Origin: Rhodospirillaceae bacterium
GTDB taxonomy: Bacteria; Pseudomonadota; Alphaproteobacteria; MPNO01; UBA2964
Direction: 5' to 3'
DNA length: 7,542 bases
NCBI GenBank assembly: GCA_018660305.1
Contig: JABJKO010000216.1
Coordinates: 1-7,542, forward strand
This document shows, piece after piece, positions 1-5,854 of the stretch (the stretch's first letter is position 1; every line of letters begins with the position of its first letter). Position numbers and translations under genes: made by a program. Under the pieces are notes generated by a model. The model did no database searches, was not told the DNA's origin, and worked only from the letters and a program-made list of their open reading frames with translations.

Positions 1-1
1 C

Positions 2-3000
2 GACGCCGCCGCCGCCAACCGGTTCGAGCTGACCAACGCCGATATTGACAACGTCACCGCCGGCACCCTGGTGATCGGCACCGCCGCCTCAGGCGCTCTC
101 ACGGTGGAGGCCGATATCACGCCGGTGAATACCACCACGCTTCATCTCAACAGCGTCGGTGCGGTCACTGCCACGGCGGGCGGTATTGTGGAAACCAATT
201 TGGCGGTGACGGCGGGCGGGACGGTCAACTTCACCGATACCACCACCAACGTCTCGACGCTGGCGGTCAGCAACGCGGGACAAGCGGTGACCTTCACCGA
301 AGCCGACAGCGTGACTATCGGTACGGTTGACGGCGTCGCCGGTGTAACGGCGGCTGCGTTGACCGTGAACGCGAACAATGGCCTGACGATCAATAACGAC
401 GTGACCACGACCGGGATCACCAGTATCGATACCGATCTGGACAATAACGGCACCGGCGATTTCACCATAGCCACCGCCACCGCGCTCAGCACCACCAACA
501 ACGCGCTGAACATCACCGCCAATGACATCACCATCACCGGCACGGGCACGCTCAACTCAGGCGCGGCGGCGACAACGTTTCTGGTTTCCGATGGCGGCAC
601 CATGGGGCTGGGTGGGACCGCGCTGAACTGGACTCTCAGCGGCGCCGAACTGCAGCAGATCACCGCCACAGGGCTTACCATCGGCGACGCCACCAACGGC
701 AATATGACGGTCAACGGCATCACGGCGGCCAATTCTGCCAATATCACGGGCACCACCACGCTAAACGCCACGGTGGCCACCGGAACCGTCACCTTTGATA
801 CCGCGGCGTCGGCGTTCGGTGCTCTGACGCTCAACGCGGATGATGGCGTGACGGTGAACCAGGGCCTCACCACCACCGGTGCGCTGACCGTGGATTCCGA
901 TCTGGACAATGACGGGGTCGGCAACTTCACCACGGCGGCAGCCGTGAGCACCGGCGGCAACACCCTGTCCGTCACCGCCAATGATTTCGTACTGGGCAGC
1001 ACCCTCAATAGCGGCGCGGGTGATACGTCGCTGCTGGTGTCGGATGGCGGTACCGTCGGGCTTGGCCTGACCGCAGGCGCCGCCACCATCACCGGCGCCG
1101 AGCTTCAGAATGTTACCGCCGCCAACCTGACCATCGGCGGCACCACGGCACAGACCATCACGGTGGACGGCATTTCAGCGGCCAACAGCGCTAACATCGC
1201 CGGTACGGTAACCCTGGAAGCCGGCAACAACGCCGGCGCCGACGTGGATTTCTCCAATAACGCGTCGAGCTTCCGCGCCGTCACCGCCCGGGCCGACGAT
1301 GCGGTCAACATCAATGCCAACCTGACCACCACGGTGGGTGCCATTTCGCTGATCGCCGATACCGACGGTGGCGCCGATGCGGTGGATGCCGTGGTCATCG
1401 GCGCGCTTCTGGCCCCCGCTGCTGGCATCTCCCTATCTTCCGCGGATGGCCTGACCATCAGCAACAACTTTAGTTTCGCCGGCGATATTACGCTGAATGC
1501 CGACGGTAACAATGACGGTGTCGGGTTGTTTACGGTGAATGGCGGCATAGCGGTGGACAGTCAGAACAACGCCCTGACCATTACCGCCGCGGACTTCAAC
1601 ATTCTCGGCACGCTCAATAGCGGCACCGGTCTGATGTCGCTGCTGGCGACCAACGGCCGCACAATCGGGGTCGGCGATACCGCGCGGAACGTCACCATTT
1701 CCAAGGCGGAACTCGGGCGCATGACCACCACCGGCGGGCTGACCATCGGCGGCGCCAATGCCGGCAGTATCACCGTCGACAACATCGTCCGCGCTGCCGA
1801 TCTTGCCACCATCGGCGGCACGGTGACGCTGGATGCCGGCGGCGCCGGCGCGGCGATCGATTTCTCCACCGCCGATTCCAGCTTCAACGCCCTGACCCTG
1901 ACCTCCCAGGCGGGCGTGACGCTGAACCGGAACCTGACCACCACCGGCGTGGTCAGCATCGATACCGATACCGACAATAACGGCGCCGGCGACTTTACCG
2001 TGGCCGGTGCCATGGCGCTCAATACCGGCGGCAACGCGCTGTCGGTTACCGCCAACGACGCCATCCTGACCGGTACTCTCAATAGCGGCGCGGCGGCGGC
2101 AACCTCCCTGCTGGTGTCGGACGGCGGAGTCATCACGCTGGGCGGCGCCGGCGCGGGCCTGAGCCTGAGCGCGGCGGAGATGAACAATATCACCGCCTCC
2201 AAACTCACCATCGGCGACAACACCGCCGGCGCCATCACCATCGCCGCCGATATCACGCCGGGCGGCACCACCCTGCTGAATTTGGTAACCGGCGGCGCCA
2301 TCACGGGCACGGCGGGCGGCATCATCGAGACCAGTCTGGCGATGACTGCAGGTGGCACAATTGACCTGACCAACGTGAACACCGACGTGACCAATCTGGC
2401 GGTCAGCGCGGCCGGCCAGACCGTTTCCTTCCGCGATGCCAATGCGGTGGATATCAATACCGTCGATGGCGTCGCTGGCGTCACCGCCGGGGCCTTCACC
2501 CTCACCGCCGGCGGCGCGGCGACGGGAGCCGGCACCGTAACGGTTACTTCATTGGCCGTGGCGACCCAGAGTACGACCCTGACCGGCACGGTCGGTGGTC
2601 TGACCGGCCAGGCGGCTGCCGCGGCGGCCACGACCCAGGCGCCGCTTGGGCCGGGTCCGCATCTCCTGAACGGATTTGCCATCGGTGTCGCGCCGCCGTC
2701 CTCCTCCTCGTCCACACCCGCGACCGCGACCCAGAACGACGCGGTGACGGTATCGGTGGCGGCGGAAAATTCCCTGGAAGCGGGGACCCTGATCGGATCG
2801 GTTTCCAGCACGCCGGACGGGTCGGACTCCGACAGCGACTCGACCCCGCAGGAAGCGGTGGTTCAGGATCTGCTGAACGAGCCGTTTGAGCCGGATATCT
2901 ATAAAAACCCGTTCCGGATCGTGCGCTATTCGGAAGATCTGAAGCAAGTACTGGGCCTGTCCGCCACGGGCGTAGACGATATCTGGAGCGACGGCGATGC

Positions 3001-3079
3001 CCTGTCCCCGCCCGAGCTCCCGGCGAATGGTTTGCGCAGGTTCGATGAGGACGATTTGTCCCTCACACCGGTTCCCTGA
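2..3079 (+). CDS. Giant beta-strand-repeat exoprotein/adhesin-like protein, C-terminal part (5' truncated)
   Basis: The reading frame is open from the first complete codon, and repeat sequence continues upstream of the GTG at 71, so that GTG is internal and the real start is outside the window. About 1,025 residues are visible. The composition (Gly, Ala, Thr, Asn, Asp, Val, Leu) and short alternating hydrophobic strands are typical of the beta-helical shafts of filamentous-haemagglutinin-like or S-layer-like proteins. Numbering from the GTG, 155-residue modules span residues ~105-725, a second module type occurs at 14-104 and 726-816, and a Ser/Pro/Asp linker (~875-926) leads to a unique acidic tail (~926-1002). 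I see no Cys, only four Lys, and Tyr only in the tail (944, 953). The C-terminus (...SLTPVP) does not look like an autotransporter barrel, so two-partner or type I secretion is possible. An adhesin or biofilm role is inferred from architecture; I do not recognise the specific protein. Confidence 0.85.
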   Translation, partial: DAAAANRFELTNADIDNVTAGTLVIGTAASGALTVEADITPVNTTTLHLNSVGAVTATAGGIVETNLAVTAGGTVNFTDTTTNVSTLAVSNAGQAVTFTEADSVTIGTVDGVAGVTAAALTVNANNGLTINNDVTTTGITSIDTDLDNNGTGDFTIATATALSTTNNALNITANDITITGTGTLNSGAAATTFLVSDGGTMGLGGTALNWTLSGAELQQITATGLTIGDATNGNMTVNGITAANSANITGTTTLNATVATGTVTFDTAASAFGALTLNADDGVTVNQGLTTTGALTVDSDLDNDGVGNFTTAAAVSTGGNTLSVTANDFVLGSTLNSGAGDTSLLVSDGGTVGLGLTAGAATITGAELQNVTAANLTIGGTTAQTITVDGISAANSANIAGTVTLEAGNNAGADVDFSNNASSFRAVTARADDAVNINANLTTTVGAISLIADTDGGADAVDAVVIGALLAPAAGISLSSADGLTISNNFSFAGDITLNADGNNDGVGLFTVNGGIAVDSQNNALTITAADFNILGTLNSGTGLMSLLATNGRTIGVGDTARNVTISKAELGRMTTTGGLTIGGANAGSITVDNIVRAADLATIGGTVTLDAGGAGAAIDFSTADSSFNALTLTSQAGVTLNRNLTTTGVVSIDTDTDNNGAGDFTVAGAMALNTGGNALSVTANDAILTGTLNSGAAAATSLLVSDGGVITLGGAGAGLSLSAAEMNNITASKLTIGDNTAGAITIAADITPGGTTLLNLVTGGAITGTAGGIIETSLAMTAGGTIDLTNVNTDVTNLAVSAAGQTVSFRDANAVDINTVDGVAGVTAGAFTLTAGGAATGAGTVTVTSLAVATQSTTLTGTVGGLTGQAAAAAATTQAPLGPGPHLLNGFAIGVAPPSSSSSTPATATQNDAVTVSVAAENSLEAGTLIGSVSSTPDGSDSDSDSTPQEAVVQDLLNEPFEPDIYKNPFRIVRYSEDLKQVLGLSATGVDDIWSDGDALSPPELPANGLRRFDEDDLSLTPVP
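110..382 (+). repeat. Type-2 module, first copy (coding repeat)
   Basis: This 91-codon module begins at an ADITP motif and contains TAGGI.ET.LA.TAGGT, LAVS.AGQ.V.F and TVDGVAGVTA. The same motifs in the same order recur at 2246-2518, exactly 712 codons (2,136 nt) downstream, without indels between the ADITP and TVDGVAGVTA landmarks. The copies differ at many synonymous sites, for example in the codons for TVDGVAGVTA. The duplication is therefore not very recent, or the protein sequence is under selection. Confidence 0.75.
383..847 (+). repeat. 155-residue type-1 module, unit 1
   Basis: This is a full 465-nt unit. Landmarks in order are LTINNDVTTTG, an acidic DTDLDNNGTGDF loop, NALNITAND, GTLNSGAA, LVSDGGT, GAELQ.IT, LTIGD, the ITAANSANI strand and the ALTLNADDG end. 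The same order recurs in the next units. It is a coding repeat inside the exoprotein, probably several coils of a beta-helix or a tandem beta-sandwich. Confidence 0.8.
848..1303 (+). repeat. Type-1 module, unit 2 (152 codons)
   Basis: This unit follows unit 1 directly and keeps every landmark: LTTTG, DSDLDNDGVGNF, VTAND, STLNSGAG, LLVSDGGT, GAELQ.VT, LTIGG, ISAANSANI and a final ADDA. It is three codons shorter than unit 1 because of small indels. The acidic-loop glycines of units 1 and 2 are still exactly 155 residues apart. Confidence 0.8.
1304..1450 (+). repeat. Short, incomplete repeat unit (49 codons)
   Basis: The unit opens like a type-1 module (VNINANLTTT) and ends with the boundary-like SSADG, but it lacks the GTLNSG, VSDGG, AELQ and LTIG landmarks. 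In their place is a hydrophobic stretch (VVIGALLAPAAG). It separates units 2 and 3, stretching that one interval from 155 to 201 residues. It may be a module shortened by internal deletion or a distinct spacer. Confidence 0.65.
1451..1915 (+). repeat. 155-residue type-1 module, unit 3
   Basis: This is a full 465-nt unit in register with its neighbours: LTISNNFSFAG, a degenerate acidic loop (NADGNNDGVGLF), NALTITAADF, GTLNSGTG, SLLATNGRT in place of LLVSDGGT, KAELGRMT, LTIGG and ALTLTSQAG. It is the most diverged full unit: it has lost the TTTG motif and part of the acidic loop. Confidence 0.8.
1916..2245 (+). repeat. Type-1 module, unit 4 (first ~110 codons, then switches to type 2)
   Basis: The unit carries LTTTG, DTDTDNNGAGDF, NALSVTAND, GTLNSGAA, LLVSDGG, AAEMNNIT and LTIGD in register, 155 codons after unit 3. 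Instead of the ANSANI segment and ADDG end, it passes straight into a type-2 module at ADITP. The partial segment at 2-109 shows the same LTIG-like to ADITP junction, so the switch is a regular part of the architecture. Confidence 0.75.
2246..2518 (+). repeat. Type-2 module, second copy (coding repeat)
   Basis: This is the counterpart of 110-382, with the same ADITP, TAGGI.ET.LA.TAGGT, LAVS.AGQ and TVDGVAGVTA landmarks at a constant 2,136-nt offset. Here it ends the repeat region and is followed by a short GTVTVTSLAV / LTGTVGGLTG strand pair, an Ala-rich run and the C-terminal linker. Confidence 0.75.
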
Positions 3080-3082
3080 GAG

Positions 3083-3124
3083 GTCCGCTAGCGCTTATTG
3101 GTCGGTTCACCAGTACCAGCGGAC
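3083..3124. repeat. Imperfectly placed 7-bp inverted repeat between the convergent genes
   Basis: GTCCGCT (3083-3089) is the exact reverse complement of AGCGGAC (3118-3124), separated by 28 nt. An 8-bp palindrome, CGCTAGCG, overlaps it at 3086-3093. The site sits between the two stop codons and the end of the small reading frame. The long loop and lack of a T-tract on either strand make a classical terminator unlikely; it may be chance. Confidence 0.2.
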
Positions 3125-3202
3125 ATGGGCGATGGCGACCAGGAGGGCGCACGCCAGGACGATGAAGGGCAGGTAGGGCAGGAGATGTCGAAATTTGCGC
3201 AT
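3107..3202 (-). CDS. Putative 31-residue single-helix membrane peptide
   Basis: An ATG reading frame begins 8 nt after the stop of the TauE/SafE gene (layout TGA-8 nt-ATG) and ends in TGA 27 nt before the convergent exoprotein stop. The peptide has a basic N-terminus (MRKFRH), one hydrophobic helix at about residues 7-25 (LLPYLPFIVLACALLVAIA) and an aromatic end (HVRWYW). This is a plausible inner-membrane peptide with the N-terminus in the cytoplasm by the positive-inside rule. No strong Shine-Dalgarno is visible, so translation could depend on coupling to the upstream stop. Position suggests it is the last gene of the operon, perhaps an accessory to the TSUP transporter. I do not recognise a family. 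A chance reading frame is possible at this length, though the topology and placement are suggestive. Confidence 0.5.
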   Translation of the reverse strand: MRKFRHLLPYLPFIVLACALLVAIAHVRWYW

Positions 3203-3210
3203 CTGTTACG

Positions 3211-4302
3211 TCACATTTTAAACGGCAGATCAACGAAGAAGCCCAGCACATAGAGCCCGCCGGCCAGTCCGGTAATGCCACCCAGCATCAGTTTCAGAAA
3301 ATGCTCGGGGACGAACCGCTGGGTCTTGGCGGCGCACCACGCGCCCAGGATACCACCGCTGGCGGCGAAAAACCCCCAGGCCCATTCCGGCGCGATAAGT
3401 GTATCGGTGAAGGACGGGATAATCACCGAATAGGTGAACAGCCCGACCCCCGACAGCACGATGACATAGGGGATGGTGGCGGCAACCAGCACATACATGG
3501 GAAGCCGGTAGATCGCCGAAAAAATCGGCACCAGCAGAAACCCGCCGCCGACACCAAGGGCGGCGGAAATAATGCCCACCAGAAGACCGGTGATTGTCAG
3601 CGTAAATTGTGAAATCCGCCACTGATCGCCCCAATATTCGATGGTGAAATGGCCGGGTTCGCGCGCGATGGTCTTGATCGGCTCGCCGGCGGGGATACCG
3701 GACGGCGCCAGGCCCTTGGCGCGCTGCTCCTGGGCCGCCCTGTGAAACCGCGCTTCCAGACCATCGCCGCTCTTGCGGGCCCGGAAGCCCCGGATGGCGG
3801 CCAGGCTCAGATGCAGTCCCGCGGCCAGCAGAGCCAGTCCGACGACGAAGGTGAAGGGCTCGGTGTCGGACAGGAGGGTGATGCGGATAAACGGCCCGAT
3901 CAGCCCGCCGGCGATGCCGCCGAGGCAGACCCATTTGGCCAGATCGAAATTAAGTTGCCGGTTGCGGCGAAAGCCAAACAGGGCGCCGAACGGGTTGAGA
4001 AAGGTGAGGAGCTGCGTGGTCGGCGTCACGCTGGGGGTGGCGAACTGGAGAACCGACATGGTGTAGGGCAGGGCGAAGATGCCCGCTGCCTCGCCGACCA
4101 CAGCCATGGTGTAGCCGGTCCAGAAACCCATCCAGATCAGATGCCAGATCGGCACCCGCACCCCGGCGAGGGGAAACGCGATGTCGCTGCCCGGCAGAAA
4201 TCCGTGCTGCCAGTAGGCGGCAGCGAAGCCCGCCCCGAGCACCAGGACTAAAAGCGGCACCTGCTCGGTAAGGAATTCCCGCCATAGGGACTTTTGTTTC
4301 AC
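3211..4302 (-). CDS. TauE/SafE (TSUP) family membrane transporter
   Basis: This 363-residue polytopic membrane protein belongs to the family of sulfite, sulfonate and sulfoacetate exporters such as TauE, SafE and TSUP. The first half (~13-171) has several hydrophobic segments and a G-rich GEAAGIFALP motif near 70-79. The second half (~233-358) repeats the fold, with the glycine-rich ALGVGGGFLLVPIF segment at 248-261 that is typical of the family. The halves are joined by a polar, charged loop at ~172-232, which helps make this protein longer than the usual ~250-residue members. The start is GTG at 4302, chosen because it lies 16 nt after the preceding stop and precedes a plausible N-terminus (MKQKSLWREF); an AGGG lies upstream at longer than ideal spacing. 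As the transporter downstream of an ABC importer, it may export a breakdown product such as sulfite; the substrate is inference. Confidence 0.88.
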   Translation of the reverse strand: MKQKSLWREFLTEQVPLLVLVLGAGFAAAYWQHGFLPGSDIAFPLAGVRVPIWHLIWMGFWTGYTMAVVGEAAGIFALPYTMSVLQFATPSVTPTTQLLTFLNPFGALFGFRRNRQLNFDLAKWVCLGGIAGGLIGPFIRITLLSDTEPFTFVVGLALLAAGLHLSLAAIRGFRARKSGDGLEARFHRAAQEQRAKGLAPSGIPAGEPIKTIAREPGHFTIEYWGDQWRISQFTLTITGLLVGIISAALGVGGGFLLVPIFSAIYRLPMYVLVAATIPYVIVLSGVGLFTYSVIIPSFTDTLIAPEWAWGFFAASGGILGAWCAAKTQRFVPEHFLKLMLGGITGLAGGLYVLGFFVDLPFKM

Positions 4303-4318
4303 CAGCTGGCCCTATCGG

Positions 4319-5086
4319 CTAGGTAAACCGCGCCCGCACCCGCCGTTCCAGATAGGAGGTGGCGAGAAAGGCAATCACCGAAATGACGGTCGCCACGACG
4401 CTGGTGCCAAAGGCCCGCTCGGTCAGGAATTCCTGCTTGGTGACGGCGAACAGATAACCCAGACCGTTGGTGCCCATAAGGAACTCGGCGATCATGGCGG
4501 CGAGGATGGCATGGGCCGCGGCCAGACGCAGCGCGATGGCTAGATTGGGAATAGCCGCCGGCAACGCCAGCCGCCGCAGCGTCGACAGCTTTGACGCCCC
4601 CAGGACGGAAAACAGATCCTGGCTGCCCGGCGGCAGGGCGCGTAACCCGGAGGTGGTGAACACGAAGGACGGGAAGAACGTAATGATCACCACGATGGCG
4701 ATCTCGGTCGCCATGTTGTAGCCCAGCATGCGCGCGATGATGGGGATCAGCGAGACAACCGGTACCGAGCTGAACAGCACGGCTGTGGGGCTGACCAGGC
4801 CGCTCAGGACCGGTGAGAACCATGTCAGGATGGCGAGACTGGTTCCGATCAACATGCCGCCTATCAGGCCGACGAGGGCAATAAAGAACGTCGCGGCCGT
4901 ATTCTCCAGATAGATGCCGGGATTGCCGATGAGATCGAGGGCGACGCCCTGCGGTGTGGGCATGACGATGGGATTGAAATCGTTGATCACCACCCAGGCT
5001 TCCCAGGCGATCAGGATCAACAGGATTCCCCAATTGAGCTCGATAAATCGAATGGTTCGGCTGGTGCGTCGTTCCGGGTCAGCCAT
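4319..5086 (-). CDS. ABC transporter permease, SsuC/TauC-like (second permease)
   Basis: This 255-residue inner-membrane permease is of the nitrate/sulfonate/taurine importer type (BPD_transp_1). A hydrophobic N-terminal helix (~19-37) is followed by the core domain (~65-245). The EAA loop that docks on the ATPase is at about 155-180 (SQDLFSVLGASK, then LALPAAIP), and the GLGYLF motif lies at 208-213. The ATG at 5086 is preferred over the ATG at 5260 in the same frame: the extra 58 residues would overlap the previous permease and are Arg/His-rich, with no family resemblance. AGGCGG, overlapping the upstream TAG stop, sits 4 nt before the ATG. The gene starts 8 nt after the first permease, and the proteins are clearly different, so the transporter is probably a heterodimeric permease. 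Confidence 0.9.
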   Translation of the reverse strand: MADPERRTSRTIRFIELNWGILLILIAWEAWVVINDFNPIVMPTPQGVALDLIGNPGIYLENTAATFFIALVGLIGGMLIGTSLAILTWFSPVLSGLVSPTAVLFSSVPVVSLIPIIARMLGYNMATEIAIVVIITFFPSFVFTTSGLRALPPGSQDLFSVLGASKLSTLRRLALPAAIPNLAIALRLAAAHAILAAMIAEFLMGTNGLGYLFAVTKQEFLTERAFGTSVVATVISVIAFLATSYLERRVRARFT

Positions 5087-5090
5087 GATG

Positions 5091-5096
5091 CCGCCT
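5091..5096 (-). promoter_or_regulatory. Shine-Dalgarno supporting the permease-2 start at 5086
   Basis: On the minus strand the upstream stop and this site read TAGGCGG-CATC-ATG. The AGGCGG shares two bases with the TAG stop of the first permease, so ribosomes ending there can restart at once. This supports translational coupling and the 5086 start. Confidence 0.5.
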
Positions 5097-5853
5097 ATCG
5101 GAACCGCCGGTAGGCGGCCCGCTCCAGCAGAGTCAGCAACCCGAAAACCACCAGCGACATCATGGCGGCCAGCAGGACGGCCGACCACAGCAAATTGATC
5201 TGGAAATTCTGCATGGCGTTGATGATGAGAATCCCGATGCCTCTCGGGGCGCCGAACCACTCGCCGATGATGGCGCCGATCAGCGCAGCGGGCCAGGAAA
5301 GACGGAGCCCGCTGGCGATGGCCGGTACGGCGGACGGCAGGTTGAGGCGCCAGAATTGTTTGATGCGGCTCGCCCCAAAGGTAGTGAACAGATCCTCATG
5401 GGCGCGCGAGGCGCTGGTCAGGCCGGAGCTCATGGAGACATAGACGATGAAAAACACGTGGATGGAGGCCACCCCGGCGGGGGTTGCATCGCGGTCGATC
5501 AGGATCAGGAAAATCGGTCCCAGCGCGATGGACGGTACCGAATTTATCACCGCGGCAAACCGGTCGGACCCGTGCTGCAGCCGCGGCAGGATATGAGCAG
5601 AACTGGCCAGGATGATTCCCGCCAGAGCGCCGGCGGCATAGCCGGCCCCGGTGGATGTGAGCGTTGCTTCGATGGCACGGGTAAAAAGCCCCCGCCTGTC
5701 GGGATCGAACAGAAACTGCAGAACCGCGGTGAGTGGCGGCCACGAAAGCCCGGCAAGCTGGTAGTGGCCGATGATCTGCCAGAGGACAAAGAAGCCCATA
5801 AGGCCGAGGGTGCCGTACAGAATCTGCAGATAGCGTGAATCGATGCCCGGCAT
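5095..5853 (-). CDS. ABC transporter permease, SsuC/TauC-like (first permease)
   Basis: This 252-residue inner-membrane permease belongs to the same family as its downstream neighbour. An N-terminal membrane helix (~10-29) precedes the core (~63-245). The EAA loop is visible at about 151-178 (EDLFTTFGAS, then LNLPSAVPAI), and GAPRGIGILI at 201-210 corresponds to the conserved Gly-rich segment after it. The ATG lies one base after the TGA of the ATPase gene (TGA-A-ATG), which indicates translational coupling and equal expression. With the other permease and the ATPase it forms the membrane part of an importer. The family usually works with a periplasmic NMT1/SsuA-type binding protein, which is absent from the window. 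Related systems carry sulfonates, taurine, nitrate, thiamine precursors or other small heterocycles, so the substrate is open. Confidence 0.9.
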   Translation of the reverse strand: MPGIDSRYLQILYGTLGLMGFFVLWQIIGHYQLAGLSWPPLTAVLQFLFDPDRRGLFTRAIEATLTSTGAGYAAGALAGIILASSAHILPRLQHGSDRFAAVINSVPSIALGPIFLILIDRDATPAGVASIHVFFIVYVSMSSGLTSASRAHEDLFTTFGASRIKQFWRLNLPSAVPAIASGLRLSWPAALIGAIIGEWFGAPRGIGILIINAMQNFQINLLWSAVLLAAMMSLVVFGLLTLLERAAYRRFR

Positions 5854-5854
5854 T

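Noticed and set aside
71..73. GTG at 71 as the start of the exoprotein gene
   Set aside because: The frame is open to position 2, and the 23 upstream codons encode repeat sequence (FELTNADIDNVTAGTLVIG) that aligns with the AELQ..T...LTIG landmark of later modules. The gene is truncated by the window edge.
383..2245. The regular spacing as a CRISPR array or mobile-element repeats
   Set aside because: The repeats are 465 nt, continuous, in frame and conserved at protein rather than nucleotide level. They are protein modules.
142..2811. Long minus-strand open frames opposite the exoprotein (142-1092, 1105-1548, 1561-2811)
   Set aside because: Their Val/Ser/Pro/Ala-rich products are what the antisense of Thr/Gly/Ala/Asn-rich repeat codons gives in GC-rich DNA. 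They show no domain and no independent gene signals.
3083..3124. Inverted repeat GTCCGCT...AGCGGAC and palindrome CGCTAGCG as a bidirectional terminator
   Set aside because: The stem is only 7 bp with a 28-nt loop, and neither strand has a following T-tract.
3301..4251. Plus-strand open frames opposite the TauE/SafE gene
   Set aside because: They encode low-complexity Arg/Gly/Gln-rich sequence, overlap a clear membrane protein gene and have no recognisable domain, so they are antisense shadows.
5087..5260. Upstream start for the second permease
   Set aside because: The 58 added residues are Arg/His-rich, overlap the first permease gene in another frame, and do not resemble the family. The start at 5086 has a Shine-Dalgarno-like AGGCGG and a family-like N-terminus.
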